64,000 nt of DNA from Gordonia insulae (GCF_003855095.1 NZ_CP033972.1:2232001-2296000); one strand, 5' to 3'. Shown: positions 50,078 to 60,879, numbered from the stretch's first letter. The notes: a model not told the origin generated them from the letters alone. Numbers and translations: made by a program.

Positions 50078-50893
50078 ATGACCACCCACTCCCGATCGAA
50101 TTCCGGCGCCGCTCGCGTGGGAACGGTCATGCGCGCACCGAAGACGGCCGAACTGATCGCCGGACACCTACGCCGCCAGATCGTGCAGGGTGAGTTGGAG
50201 CCCGGCGAGACCCTACCGCCGGAGATGACGCTGATGGATCAGTTCGGCGTGTCACGACCCACGCTCCGCGAGGCGTATCGGATTCTGGAGGCGGAGAGCC
50301 TGATCGGAGTGCGCCGTGGAGCACGCGGAGGCGCTCAGGTGCTCGAACCCGATCCGATTGTCGCAGCCCGACACGTCGGCCTGTTGCTACAGCTGCAAGG
50401 GACCACGATCCAGGACGTATACCAGGCCCGCATGGTCAACGAGCCGGTCTGCGCACGCATGCTCGCCGCGATCCGCACCGATCAGGATCTCGACGACCTG
50501 CGCCTGGTGGTTGCCGACCTCAGCGCGCTGGTCGAGTCGGGACCCAGCGCAGCGCCCGACATGTCCCAATGGAGCCACAACACCTACCGTTTTCACGAGT
50601 TGATCCTGCAGCGATGCGGCAACACGACGCTGGCCATCCAGGGCGCGGTATTGGCAGATATCGTGGAGACCCATTTGGTGCAGGCGATCTCCCAAGGCAT
50701 GCTGGAAGAGGAGAATCTACAGCCTGCCCGCTTCGAGAAGACGCTCCGTTCGTACCGAAAGATGATCCGGTTACTCGAAACGCACGACGGTGCAGGCGCC
50801 GAGCTGCACTGGCGGTCACATATGGAGATCGCCGCCGGTTACATATTTCGGTTCGACCCCAGCAATCTCCCATTGGTCGACATCGTCAAGTGA
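50078..50893 (+). CDS. GntR-family regulator, FadR/FCD type
   Basis: About 271 aa from ATG 50078; an in-frame ATG at 50048 and others further upstream are possible and no start has an ideal ribosome-binding site. The winged helix is in LPPEMTLMDQFGVSRPTLREAYRILEAE (about residues 46-73) followed by SLIGVRRGARGG; the rest is an all-helical FCD effector domain with HNTYRFHELI. FCD regulators usually bind carboxylates or acyl-CoAs. It sits between the DUF2889 gene and the thiolase and may regulate either. The AT-rich stretch at 49955-49998 is its likely promoter. Confidence 0.85.
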   Translation: MTTHSRSNSGAARVGTVMRAPKTAELIAGHLRRQIVQGELEPGETLPPEMTLMDQFGVSRPTLREAYRILEAESLIGVRRGARGGAQVLEPDPIVAARHVGLLLQLQGTTIQDVYQARMVNEPVCARMLAAIRTDQDLDDLRLVVADLSALVESGPSAAPDMSQWSHNTYRFHELILQRCGNTTLAIQGAVLADIVETHLVQAISQGMLEEENLQPARFEKTLRSYRKMIRLLETHDGAGAELHWRSHMEIAAGYIFRFDPSNLPLVDIVK

Positions 50894-50898
50894 TGAGC

Positions 50899-50940
50899 TG
50901 CGCAGGGCCCGCGATCGACGTTGATCGCGGGCCCTGCGCA
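50899..50940. terminator. Strong bidirectional terminator
   Basis: Perfect 18-bp arms (50899-50916 and 50923-50940, starting TGCGCAGGGCCC) with a 6-nt loop, between the convergent GntR and thiolase genes. Confidence 0.8.
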
Positions 50941-50963
50941 TGTTCAGAGTGATTGCCGCAGAA

Positions 50964-52145
<1,182 letters not shown>

Positions 52146-52278
52146 GATTGTTCCTCACGCTTGCTTTACAGTTTATTTATTTAACCATTAGTGCCATGTT
52201 TGGGGCAACGCGCGGGCCGAACACGGCACCGGCGATGCGGGGGCCCACGTCTGCGGAAACAACCGATTCGCCGTCAGC

Positions 52279-53118
52279 TCACGAGCCTGCCCGTTCCATC
52301 CAGAAGTCGAGTTCGAGTTCTTCCTCTCTGGCGCATGACCGGTAGACCGACATATCGGTGACACCGGCTTCGGCAAGGACCTCGTCGTCGATGAGACATT
52401 GCCCGGTTCTCTCACCACTCGGCGTGGTGAGAATGACGTAGGCGGCATCGCGCACGATGTCGGTGGTGCGGCTACGCGAGACGAGGTCCGCGCCCAGGAC
52501 ATTGCGAACGGCTGCCGTGTCGATCGTCGTACGCGGCCAGAGAGAGTTGGCCGCGATCCCGTAGTCCGCCAACTCGCGGGCCAACCCGATGGTGACCAGT
52601 GACATCGAGAACTTCGAGATCGTATAGGCGAGATGAACCTGGTCGATCCATTTGGGGTCCAGAGAGATCGGCGGCGACAAGGTCAGGATGTGCGCATTGC
52701 CCGACTTCTTCAGATACGGGATCGCGCTGCGCGACAACGAGAAGGCACCACGGGCATTGATGTCCTGCATGAGGTCGTAAGCCTTCATGCTCATCTGCTC
52801 GGTGGGAGCCAGATTCAGCGCACTGGCGTTGTTCACGACGATGTCGATGCCCCCGAACTGTTCGGCGGCGGCCGCCACGGCGGCGTCGACGTTGTCGTCG
52901 TCCCGCACGTCACCGACGATGGGCAGCGCGTGCCCACCGGCCTCCTCGATGGCCTTGGCGGCCGTGTAGATGGTGCCGGGTAGCTTCGGGTGGGGTGCGG
53001 CGGTCTTGGCCAGCAGTGCGATGTTGGCGCCGTCTCGCGCTGCGCGAACGGCGATAGCTTCACCGATCCCGCGGCTACCGCCCGACATGATGATGGTTTT
53101 TCCGGCCAGTGACGGCAC
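52279..53118 (-). CDS. Short-chain dehydrogenase, HSDL2-like
   Basis: About 279 aa from GTG 53118, chosen because GAAGGAG lies 6 nt upstream; the frame is open to 53253. The cofactor motif is SGGSRGIG (Ser for the usual first Thr), followed by a long loop TAAPHPKLPGTIYTAA typical of the HSDL2 type, with NNAS for NNAG and Tyr-x3-Lys in YTISKFS. It resembles peroxisomal-type fatty-acid SDRs and may act on bulky acyl chains. It lies 67 bp after the aldo/keto reductase gene, probably in the same unit. Confidence 0.87.
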   Translation of the reverse strand: MPSLAGKTIIMSGGSRGIGEAIAVRAARDGANIALLAKTAAPHPKLPGTIYTAAKAIEEAGGHALPIVGDVRDDDNVDAAVAAAAEQFGGIDIVVNNASALNLAPTEQMSMKAYDLMQDINARGAFSLSRSAIPYLKKSGNAHILTLSPPISLDPKWIDQVHLAYTISKFSMSLVTIGLARELADYGIAANSLWPRTTIDTAAVRNVLGADLVSRSRTTDIVRDAAYVILTTPSGERTGQCLIDDEVLAEAGVTDMSVYRSCAREEELELDFWMERAGS

Positions 53119-53185
53119 TATGTACTCCTTCGTTGCGAAATGTCCGGGCGGTCCTCGACCGTGACGGTGGGATCCGATGCCGCTG

Positions 53186-54226
53186 TCACGGCGCGCCGAC
53201 GGGAAGGCGGCGCAGGTCTTTTCGTCGGATGGCCTGGGGCTCGAACGCCACATCCGCGCGACTGATCGTCTCGCCCGGAGCCACGATCTCGTCGATCCGG
53301 TCGAGGATGGCGTCGTCGAGGTGGACCTGTGCCGACGGCAGTTGGCTCTCGAGTTGTGCCAACGTGCGTGGACCGATGATCGTCGATGTCACGGCAGGAT
53401 GAGCGAGAGTGAATGCGAGCGACAGCGTGATCAGGTCCAGTCCTGCATCTGCGGCGACTGAGTCGAGGCGGGTGAGCAGTTCATGCTTCGTGTCGGCACC
53501 CGGACCGTCGGCAGTCCACGTGCCGCGTCCCACGCGTGCGAACCGTGAATCCGATGCCATCGCGGTGTCGGCGCGATATTTGCCGGTCAGCCATCCACCG
53601 TTGAGCGGACTCCAGACGATCGCACCCATGCCGTAGCGCAGGCAGGTGGGAAAGACGTCGCGCTCGGCACCGCGTACGAAGATCGAGTACGGCGGCTGCT
53701 CGCACCGAAACCGGATGTGACCGCGACGCTCGGCCGTCCACTGCGCCTCGACGATCGTCTCCGCGGCGAACGTAGAGGTGCCGACCATCCGCACTTTGCC
53801 GTCCCGAACGAGGTCGGACAGGGCGCCCAGCGTTTCGTCGAGATCGGTGTACTCATCCTGACGATGGACCTGATACAGGTCGATGTAATCCGTCTTGAGC
53901 CGACGGAGGCTGTCCTCGCAGGCTTGGATTATCCACCGCCGCGACGCGCCACGATGATTGCGATCGCGGCTCATCGGGTTGAAGAACTTGGTCGCGAGGA
54001 TGATCTTGTCGCGCCGCCCCTGCAGCGCCGTACCGACGATCTCCTCGGACTGCCCCGCCGAATACACGTCGGCCGTGTCCACGAAATTGATGCCGCCGTC
54101 CAACGCGGCATCGATGATCGTCCGGCATTGCTCGGCGTCCGTGTCACCGACTGCACCGAACGACATCGCACCCAAACACAGTCTGGATACCTGGATACCG
54201 GTCTGACCCAGGTGGCGCATCTGCAT
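53186..54226 (-). CDS. Aldo/keto reductase
   Basis: A 346-aa NADPH-dependent oxidoreductase from ATG 54226 with GAAGGA 9 nt upstream. The catalytic tetrad is readable: Asp50 and Tyr55 in FVDTADVYSAG, Lys80 in LATKFF, His121 in YQVHRQDE. The type is that of the YajO/AKR-11-like group. It could reduce or oxidise a carbonyl intermediate. First gene of a minus-strand unit with the SDR, divergent from the crotonase at 54402. Confidence 0.92.
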   Translation of the reverse strand: MQMRHLGQTGIQVSRLCLGAMSFGAVGDTDAEQCRTIIDAALDGGINFVDTADVYSAGQSEEIVGTALQGRRDKIILATKFFNPMSRDRNHRGASRRWIIQACEDSLRRLKTDYIDLYQVHRQDEYTDLDETLGALSDLVRDGKVRMVGTSTFAAETIVEAQWTAERRGHIRFRCEQPPYSIFVRGAERDVFPTCLRYGMGAIVWSPLNGGWLTGKYRADTAMASDSRFARVGRGTWTADGPGADTKHELLTRLDSVAADAGLDLITLSLAFTLAHPAVTSTIIGPRTLAQLESQLPSAQVHLDDAILDRIDEIVAPGETISRADVAFEPQAIRRKDLRRLPVGAP

Positions 54227-54401
54227 GATTTCGATTCCTTCGTGCCCCGCTGCCGCGGCGCCCATGGTGGCGGTCGTTCGCCCGCTGAGGCGACCGATAT
54301 GGCGCAAAAACAGTGCATTTAGTTGTACGATAGTCGATCGTGGCCGACAATCAAGGCCAACCCGATCGGTGGCCCACCCACCACGACGAAGAGCCGAGAC
54401 G

Positions 54402-55151
54402 ATGAGCGTCTACGAATCCGTCCATGGCCGAACGCTGGTCGTGCACATGGACCGCCCAGCCAAACGCAACGCGATCGACCGCCAGATGGCGCAGGGCATC
54501 AGTGCCGCCCTCGACCGACTCGACGACGACGACCAGCTGTGGGTCGGCGTCATCACCGGCACCGACACCGTGTTCTCGGCAGGCACCGACCTGGCCGCCG
54601 GCCGGGATGCGAAAACCGATCGTGGTGACGAGTACGGTCTGATCCGACGTCGACGCACAAAACCGCTGATCGCGGCCGTGGAGGGGCCGGCTTTGGGCGG
54701 AGGGTTCGAGATCACGCTCGCGTGCGATCTCATCGTCGCATCCACCTCTGCACGGTTCGCGCTGCCCGAGACGCGCCGTGGCGTCATCGCGAGCTCCGGC
54801 GCCCTGTTCCGGGCGCCCCGTGCCCTGCCGCCGGCGATCGCCAAGCAACTCCTCATCACCGGTGCCGGCCTGTCCGCTGAGCGGGCCCACCATTTCGGTG
54901 TGATCAATACCCTCGCCGCGCCCGGCAAGGCCCTCACCGAAGCGCTCGCGCTCGCGGAGGACATCTGCCAGTCCTCTCCGATCGCGGTACGCCAAACCCT
55001 GGCCGCGATGGCCGAGCAGGACGAGGACGCCGACAAGATAGGTTGGGCCGCCACCGGTCGGGCGATCGACGTGGTCACGGCATCAGAGGACATACAGGAG
55101 GGGATTCGCGCCTTCTTCGAACGCCGGGCACCGGAATGGACTGGAAAGTGA
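54402..55151 (+). CDS. Enoyl-CoA hydratase/isomerase family protein
   Basis: A 249-aa crotonase from ATG 54402; the frame extends to 54225 but that part lies in the divergent promoter. Oxyanion-hole segments are FSAGTDLAAG (about 58-67) and EGPALGGGFE (about 94-103). Glu123 in LPETRRG keeps the first acid/base residue; the second position reads IAKQLLITG, so its Glu is missing. It may still hydrate or isomerise. Single-gene unit. Confidence 0.88.
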   Translation: MSVYESVHGRTLVVHMDRPAKRNAIDRQMAQGISAALDRLDDDDQLWVGVITGTDTVFSAGTDLAAGRDAKTDRGDEYGLIRRRRTKPLIAAVEGPALGGGFEITLACDLIVASTSARFALPETRRGVIASSGALFRAPRALPPAIAKQLLITGAGLSAERAHHFGVINTLAAPGKALTEALALAEDICQSSPIAVRQTLAAMAEQDEDADKIGWAATGRAIDVVTASEDIQEGIRAFFERRAPEWTGK

Positions 55152-55322
55152 CGTCCTGCTGAGCGCTCGACCGTCGGGTCGAGGTCGCGATCGTGAGGAG
55201 AGGGGTGTCGGGATCATTCCGGTGCAAGGCCACCGTTCCCACCACTGCGCACTGCGGTACATTTACCCAAGAACCGTCAGCCGGTTGACGATTCACGTCG
55301 ACCGAACTCCGGGAGGATCATC

Positions 55323-56126
55323 GTGAGGGTTGCACCTGGCCAGGTTGCTGTCGTCACCGGAGGGGCCAGTGGAATCGGGTACGGACTCGCGGCCGGGCTC
55401 GGATCCCGCGGAGTCAAGATCGTGCTCGCCGACATCCGCGAACCCGGACTGGCCCAGGCGAAAACAAGCCTGACGGACCGGGGGATCGACGTCCTCACCG
55501 TTGTGACCGATGTCGGCGATCCCGACTCGGTCCAGCAGCTCGCCGATGCCACGATCCGGCACTTCGGCCGGGTGGACATCGTCTGCAACAACGCCGGAGT
55601 CGTTGGCGCACAAGCACCGATGTGGGAGCAGCAACGTCAGACGTGGCAGTGGCTCATCAACATCAAGCTGATGGGTGTGGTGCATGGGGTCACGGCGTTC
55701 GCGCCGCTCCTACTCGAGCAGGGCACCGGCCACATCCTCAACACGGCGTCCGCCGGCGGTTTGATGCCACTGCCCACGATGACACCCTATAACGCGACGA
55801 TGCACGCCGTGGTCGGTCTCACCGAAACCTTGAACATCGAATTACGCGGGGCTGCAGCTGGTGTCGGCGCTTCGGTGTTGTGCCCGGGCCGCGTGGCGAC
55901 CGGGCTCGGCACCAACTCAGAAGCTCTCCAACCGGCGGCGGGTGTCGCGGCAATCGGCAATCCGCAGGATTCCGCAGAATCAGTCCTCGATCCGGCCGAG
56001 CTTGCGGAGCTGACCATCGCCGCTATCGAGGCGGGCACGGTGCACATCGTCGCCGGCGCGGGTGCGGCGGTGGGTGCGCGAACACGGCTCGACTCGGTTC
56101 TTCGTGATCTGACCCAACGTCCGTGA
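55323..56126 (+). CDS. Short-chain dehydrogenase/reductase
   Basis: A 267-aa SDR from GTG 55323 with GGGAGGA about 5 nt upstream. TGGASGIG is the cofactor motif, NNAG follows, and the active site reads NTASAGGL ... Tyr-NAT-Met in place of Tyr-x3-Lys: the segment is TPYNATMHAVV, so the catalytic Lys is Met. That change is common in some actinobacterial SDRs annotated from sequence but may alter activity. It stands between a 171-bp spacer and the convergent luciferase-like gene. Confidence 0.82.
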   Translation: MRVAPGQVAVVTGGASGIGYGLAAGLGSRGVKIVLADIREPGLAQAKTSLTDRGIDVLTVVTDVGDPDSVQQLADATIRHFGRVDIVCNNAGVVGAQAPMWEQQRQTWQWLINIKLMGVVHGVTAFAPLLLEQGTGHILNTASAGGLMPLPTMTPYNATMHAVVGLTETLNIELRGAAAGVGASVLCPGRVATGLGTNSEALQPAAGVAAIGNPQDSAESVLDPAELAELTIAAIEAGTVHIVAGAGAAVGARTRLDSVLRDLTQRP

Positions 56127-56147
56127 CCTGAGGTCGTGCGTCGGCTG

Positions 56148-57056
56148 TCATTCGCGCAGGGCAGAGATGACATCCCGCCCGAACAGGTCGATCGTATCGG
56201 GATCGGCGCGGTCATGGAATCGGACGATCGCGAGCTTCACACCTCGATCCGCCTCGGACGCGAACCGTGCCGTCAGCTCGTCAGTCGTGCCGATCAGCGC
56301 AGGACCCCAACCTGATTCAGGCATTCTGCGAGCCGATCGTTCCGCGACCTTCGCCCGAGTCGCTTCGTCGGTCACAACGCCGACGGGATACTGCACCGAG
56401 ATCTTCGCAGCTCCGCTCAGCGGCGCGAGTTCGTTGAATCTCGGCCGCGCGGATGCGACACAATTCCACCAGTCCGCATGCTTGGCGACCAGGGGCATCG
56501 TCAGTCGTTTTCCACCTCCACCGATATGGATGGGAATCGTCTCCTGTTGCGGAGTCGGCCGGCCGTAGGCGCCAGACAGCTGGAAGTGCTTCCCGGGGTA
56601 GTCGAACGGTTCACCGGAGAACATCAGCCGAAGTATGTCGATCGTCTCACCGAGTTGCTCGGCCCGTTCCTGCCGGGTGCCGACGTCGAAGCCGAACATC
56701 GCGAACTCGTCGTCCACCGAACCCCACCCGAGGCCCAATTCGAGTCGGCCGCCGGAGATCTGATCCAGCGTGGCTGCCATCTTGGCAATCAGTGACGGGT
56801 GGCGAAAGGGATTGCATCCCACCAGGTGCCCCAAGCGGATCGTCGTAGTCGACGAGGCGATCGCAGACAACAGCGTCCAGCTCTCCAGGGCATCGAACTG
56901 CGGTGCACCGGGGGCATAGAGGTGGTCCATGACCCAGAAGGAGTCGAATCCGGCAGCTTCCGCACTGCGCGCAGCGGCGATCATTGCTGCAGCGTCGATT
57001 CCCAGTTGCGGTAGGAACAGACCGAACCGGAGCCCAGGGCGACGATGTTCAGTCAT
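56148..57056 (-). CDS. Luciferase-like (F420/FMN-dependent) monooxygenase family protein
   Basis: A 302-aa TIM-barrel protein of the LLM class: opening RFGLFLPQLG, FWVMDHLY, the RLGHLVG segment, then GRLELGLGWG and the IPIHIGGGGKR cofactor-binding part. In Mycobacteriales such proteins often use coenzyme F420 rather than FMN, and many are dehydrogenases or reductases, not oxygenases. It overlaps the TesB gene upstream by 8 bp and is the last gene of the operon SDR-TetR-TesB-LLM (59230 to 56148). Confidence 0.9.
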   Translation of the reverse strand: MTEHRRPGLRFGLFLPQLGIDAAAMIAAARSAEAAGFDSFWVMDHLYAPGAPQFDALESWTLLSAIASSTTTIRLGHLVGCNPFRHPSLIAKMAATLDQISGGRLELGLGWGSVDDEFAMFGFDVGTRQERAEQLGETIDILRLMFSGEPFDYPGKHFQLSGAYGRPTPQQETIPIHIGGGGKRLTMPLVAKHADWWNCVASARPRFNELAPLSGAAKISVQYPVGVVTDEATRAKVAERSARRMPESGWGPALIGTTDELTARFASEADRGVKLAIVRFHDRADPDTIDLFGRDVISALRE

Positions 57057-57909
57057 GTGTCAGTCGAACCAACCCTTCTTGAGTCGAATCGGCGACGGCT
57101 CTCCCGGCCAGATCGTAGATCTGGCCCCGGCACAGTGCGCGGTCTGTCCACGATCGGACCGTGGTCGTCTCGTGCAGCAGCCACGTCTGCGCATCGGGTC
57201 GGGGCGAAAACCACAGGGAATGGTCGAGACTGACTGCACGCAGCCGTCGATCACCCATGACCACACCCAGTGGCCCAAGTGACGCGCTGAGCAAGAACAT
57301 GTCGGAGAGGTAGGCAACCGCCGCCGCGTGCAGCAACGGCTCCTTCGGCAGTGGGTCAGCCGGCCGCACCAGAAACCGCTGCCGCGGTGGCGCCGAGCCG
57401 GTCCGCAGCACACGCGAGCGCGCCGGCTCTTCGAAGAATCGGACGTCGAGTCGAAGCATGCTCGTCAACGCCGCCAGCCACGACCGCAACTGGCGAGCGT
57501 GGTCGTCATCGGCGGGCTCAGGCGTCCATGACGCCTGACCCGCATCGACGGTCGGATGGTCGGCTTCGGGATGCGCGTCACTGACGGGACGTAGCGAGAG
57601 TTCCACGGTTGCCAGCAGATCGGCCCCCTGGACAGCCACAACGCGTCGCCTAGCACTGGATCGCCCATCACGCGTGGCGTCTACTCGGTAGTCGATCGGA
57701 CGCGCCCAGTCACCTGGGCGCTCAAAATACGCGTGTAGTGAATGCGGGAGATACCCCGGGTTGACCGTGCGGCCGGCGGCCGTCACCGATTGACCGAGAA
57801 GCTGACCGCCGAAGACATTCCCGGGGAGCCCGAGACGTGGCGCGCCCCGAAACACCATGTCACCCAGCTGTGCCGGGTTCAAGATGTCAGCCAGATTGTC
57901 TGTCGTCAT
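57049..57909 (-). CDS. tesB: Acyl-CoA thioesterase II
   Basis: A 286-aa double-hotdog thioesterase. The opening with FGGQLLGQSVTAAGRTV and HSLHAYFERPGDW is the N-terminal hotdog of TesB; the second hotdog includes LDHSLWFSPR, with WLLHE, in which the conserved Asp of the TesB active site appears. It hydrolyses a broad range of acyl-CoAs. The ATG overlaps the stop of the TetR gene (ATGA at 57906-57909), so regulator and enzyme are coexpressed. Confidence 0.92.
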   Translation of the reverse strand: MTTDNLADILNPAQLGDMVFRGAPRLGLPGNVFGGQLLGQSVTAAGRTVNPGYLPHSLHAYFERPGDWARPIDYRVDATRDGRSSARRRVVAVQGADLLATVELSLRPVSDAHPEADHPTVDAGQASWTPEPADDDHARQLRSWLAALTSMLRLDVRFFEEPARSRVLRTGSAPPRQRFLVRPADPLPKEPLLHAAAVAYLSDMFLLSASLGPLGVVMGDRRLRAVSLDHSLWFSPRPDAQTWLLHETTTVRSWTDRALCRGQIYDLAGRAVADSTQEGLVRLTHD

Positions 57910-58469
57910 GCGAGCCCGTTCAGGTGGTCACGCACGAATCGGTCGACCAATTCGGCGTCGACGCGATCATCGGCACACAAGTGCGCCGTAGCGCACAGGA
58001 AGACGTGCAGGTCCTCCAGTGCAAAGTCGGCAGGAAGCGAATCCTCCTCGTGCGCCCGGTCGATGAGGCCCTGGCCACGTCGTCGAATCTCGCTACGGCG
58101 CTGCGCCAAACCTGGCGTGTCCTCCGGACTGCCCAGAACCACATCGACCAGCCCACGACCCCCCAGTCGCGTCAATGTCGATGAGTATCGTTGGACGGCA
58201 TCAAACGCAGAACTCATGGACTCGACCTCGTCCAGTTCGCTCTCGACCTCGGTCAGGAGATCTGCCAACACGGCCTCTATCAGATCGTCGCGGGTGGCAA
58301 AGTGTCGGTACAGCGTCCCGATCCCCACACCGGCAGCTGTGGCGACCGCGGCGGCGGACAAGTCGAACCCCCTGTCCCAGAGTTGCTCCCGACCGATCTC
58401 CAGCAACCTCTCGCGATTGCGAAGTCCGTCGGTACGGGGCCGTCGCGCCGGCGCATGTGGGCGGCTCAT
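57906..58469 (-). CDS. TetR-family transcriptional regulator
   Basis: A 187-aa regulator from ATG 58469, whose start overlaps the stop of the SDR gene (ATGA); the frame is open to 58727 but only as antisense-like sequence. The helix-turn-helix is FDLSAAAVATAAGVGIGTLYRHFATRDDL (about residues 32-60). It is embedded in the operon SDR-TetR-TesB-LLM and may autoregulate it from the 98-bp space upstream of the SDR. Confidence 0.88.
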   Translation of the reverse strand: MSRPHAPARRPRTDGLRNRERLLEIGREQLWDRGFDLSAAAVATAAGVGIGTLYRHFATRDDLIEAVLADLLTEVESELDEVESMSSAFDAVQRYSSTLTRLGGRGLVDVVLGSPEDTPGLAQRRSEIRRRGQGLIDRAHEEDSLPADFALEDLHVFLCATAHLCADDRVDAELVDRFVRDHLNGLA

Positions 58470-59230
58470 CGCACCTTCAGTGTGCCGCCGTCGATCGATA
58501 TCGTCTGCCCGGTGACGAATCCGGCACCTTCGGAAGCATAGAACGCCATCACGGGCACGAAGTCGTTGACGATGTCTCCTAGTCGGCCACCGATCGGGAT
58601 GCGTTGAGCCATGATCGCGTCGTGCTGAGTCAATTGATCCTCGGTCATCTCCGACCGGGTCTTGTCGTACATCGGTGTCCAAATCGCCGGCGCGATCGCG
58701 TTGACCGTGATGCCGTATTGCCCCCATTCGGCGGCGACGGTGCGCGTCCAGGCGAGGACTGCGCCCTTACTCGCCGAATAGGCCGCCTTGCGCGGCAACC
58801 CGTCGAGACCTGCGGCGGAAGCAAAGTTGAGGATAGCTCCGCCGTGATCTCGCAGATGCCGGAATGCGGCTTGATTGGTCAGCATCGTGCCGGTGGCGTT
58901 GATCGCCATCACCGTGTTCCACAAGTCCAGCGGGGTCGATTCCGACGGGGCAGAAGGCGCAATACCCGCCGCATGGATCAAGACATCCAGTCCGCCAAGG
59001 GTTTCCACTGCCGCATCGATGGCTCGATCCACCGAGACCTGATCCGAGACATCAACCTGCTGGAACGTTGCGCCCACCTCGTCTGCGACAGTGCGTCCTA
59101 CGCTCTCGACGAGGTCCAGCGACACCACCCGCGCTCCGAGTTCGGGAAACGCACGCACGAGGCCCTCCCCCATGCCGCTGGCACCACCGGTGACGATGAC
59201 GCGACGGCCGTTGAGATCTTGTGCGCCCAT
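58466..59230 (-). CDS. Short-chain dehydrogenase/reductase
   Basis: A 254-aa SDR. TGGASGMG is the cofactor motif, with IHAAG in place of NNAG and the active-site Ser in NFASAAGL and Tyr-x3-Lys in YSASKGA. The ending TGQTISIDGG is typical of FabG-like enzymes. It opens the operon that continues with TetR, TesB and LLM, all overlapping by four to eight bases. Confidence 0.92.
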   Translation of the reverse strand: MGAQDLNGRRVIVTGGASGMGEGLVRAFPELGARVVSLDLVESVGRTVADEVGATFQQVDVSDQVSVDRAIDAAVETLGGLDVLIHAAGIAPSAPSESTPLDLWNTVMAINATGTMLTNQAAFRHLRDHGGAILNFASAAGLDGLPRKAAYSASKGAVLAWTRTVAAEWGQYGITVNAIAPAIWTPMYDKTRSEMTEDQLTQHDAIMAQRIPIGGRLGDIVNDFVPVMAFYASEGAGFVTGQTISIDGGTLKVR

Positions 59231-59328
59231 CCAGTTGCCTTTCGCGTCACTTAAACGGAGCTATTGACTCCTGTTTGATCTCTCACCATAGAGCTCAGGC
59301 GCAACGCCACGCAAGGGTGCTGCCCTCT

Positions 59329-60231
59329 TCAGGGATGGGCGTTCACCAGCGCACGCGTGAGGAAATCAGCGAGACCAGTGGTGAAGACGTCGTTGTCGTC
59401 TCCCGCGACCATGTGCCCGGCCTCGCGCACATCGACCACCTCGATCTGCGGGATGAGCTCCCGCATCTCGGCGACTCCCTCGTCGGAGACGACGTCTGAG
59501 CGCAGACCTCGTATGAGCAGGAACGGACAACCGACAGTGCGCGCGGCCGCGAGGGATCGTTGGTATGCCGCTGCACTGTTCGGATGCTCCGGACTGTCCG
59601 ACGCGTCATCGAGGTCGAGACTGCGCGGATCCCAGTGCCAGTGCCACCGCTCGTCTCGCAGCCGGAGATTCTTCTTCAAGCCCTCCAGCCCGCCGGTCCG
59701 ACGTCGGTGCGGGTTGTAGGCCGCGATCGCCTCGGAGGCCTGCTCGAGACTCTCGAATCCATTGGGCGCACTCCGCATGAAATCGCGTACCCGCGAGCTA
59801 CCGGACTCTTCGATTCTGGCCGCGACATCGACCAGAACCACGGCCTGCGCGAGTCCCTCGTTCTCGCCGGCGGCCATGAGCGAGATGATGCCGCCGAGAG
59901 AGGCCCCGACCAGCGCCAGCGGTAGTCCAGGATCACGACGCCGGACCTCGGCGATCAGTGCCAGTAGGTCATCGAGGTGTCCGGACAGGCCGTAATCGGC
60001 ATCCTGTGCCCATCCGCTGTCACCGTGCCCACGCAGATCCACCGCGTAGGTGATCCAGCCAAGTGCCGCCAGTCGCTCGCCGGTCGTGCGCCAGGAATGC
60101 CGTGTCTGACCTCCACCGTGGAGCAGGACCACGATTCCGCCGGTCGCCAGGCCCATCCAACGGTCGGCAGCCAGCTCGAGTCCGGCGCCCGGAAGGGCGA
60201 CGCGGGCATGTGAGGTGTCATCGGTGGCCAT
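59329..60231 (-). CDS. Alpha/beta hydrolase
   Basis: A 300-aa hydrolase. The oxyanion segment is LLHGGGQTRHSW, the nucleophile elbow GASLGG (Ser near 109), an Asp lies in LRGLRSDVVSD, and the His in EAGHMVAG. The YAVDLRGHGDS segment matches epoxide-hydrolase-like and meta-cleavage-hydrolase-like groups. Substrate unknown. It follows the 4HBT gene by 9 bp on the same strand, so they are likely an operon. Confidence 0.9.
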   Translation of the reverse strand: MATDDTSHARVALPGAGLELAADRWMGLATGGIVVLLHGGGQTRHSWRTTGERLAALGWITYAVDLRGHGDSGWAQDADYGLSGHLDDLLALIAEVRRRDPGLPLALVGASLGGIISLMAAGENEGLAQAVVLVDVAARIEESGSSRVRDFMRSAPNGFESLEQASEAIAAYNPHRRRTGGLEGLKKNLRLRDERWHWHWDPRSLDLDDASDSPEHPNSAAAYQRSLAAARTVGCPFLLIRGLRSDVVSDEGVAEMRELIPQIEVVDVREAGHMVAGDDNDVFTTGLADFLTRALVNAHP

Positions 60232-60240
60232 GAGCGCCCT

Positions 60241-60642
60241 TCAGGTTTCCAGAATCGTCTCCAGCGCGGTTCGCTGCTCCGCGGTCAGCGGGGTCGACCG
60301 CTTGCGGTCGGGAGCCAGTCGGGCCAGCACGATCGTGATGACCGCACAGACCACATCTTCTTGGTATAGCACCACCCGGAAACCCAAGCTGCTCACACCG
60401 AGCCGGATCAGACCGGTTTCCGCGCAGACATCGCCGACGAACAATTCCCGGTTGAACTGCGCGGTCACGTCGACGACACCCAGGTCGCGGGCGGGCAACA
60501 GAGCGCCACACGTATCGACGAGCAATGAGTTCCAGGCGTCGGACGAGTACTCCATCGCAAGATAGAACGGGACATGGGCGCTCGCGGGTACCGTGCCGTC
60601 ACGCTCCGGGCGATGTGAGATGGGGGCCGCATACGACTTCAC
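60241..60642 (-). CDS. 4HBT-type hotdog thioesterase
   Basis: About 133 aa from GTG 60642 (start VKSYAAPISH read as Met); the frame is open to 60888 but the first 80 residues look non-coding and overlap the divergent promoter of the crotonase gene. HVPFYLAMEYSSDAWNSLL and VVDVTAQFNRELFVGDV follow the 4-hydroxybenzoyl-CoA thioesterase pattern. The catalytic Asp of that family is not clearly in its usual place. It hydrolyses an acyl-CoA; substrate unknown. The start is the weak point since no ribosome-binding site is visible. Confidence 0.72.
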   Translation of the reverse strand: MKSYAAPISHRPERDGTVPASAHVPFYLAMEYSSDAWNSLLVDTCGALLPARDLGVVDVTAQFNRELFVGDVCAETGLIRLGVSSLGFRVVLYQEDVVCAVITIVLARLAPDRKRSTPLTAEQRTALETILET

Positions 60643-60879
60643 CGTCTGAGTATGTCCCGATATCCGGTCGATGTCTGCGCCGTTCGCACAACACAACTCA
60701 AATATCCATGCGTGACAAAAGGAATGCACCGGTGCGAGTCGAGGCCTGGCCGAACCGGCCCAGCTCATGAGATCGTGAGTGCAGGGCTCCTCGAGAGGTC
60801 GAAAGAGTCGGATTGAGCAGTCGGGACAGTTGGTCCACGCGCGAGCCGACGCGGCCCGCCCGACCATGTCAGGAGAGAG

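Noticed and set aside
52165..52190. A shared motif between the thiolase promoter (TTAACCATTAG) and the 48 kb promoter (TAAACAATTAG)
   Set aside because: Only 9 of 11 bases match and both are AT-rich promoters, so chance is likely.
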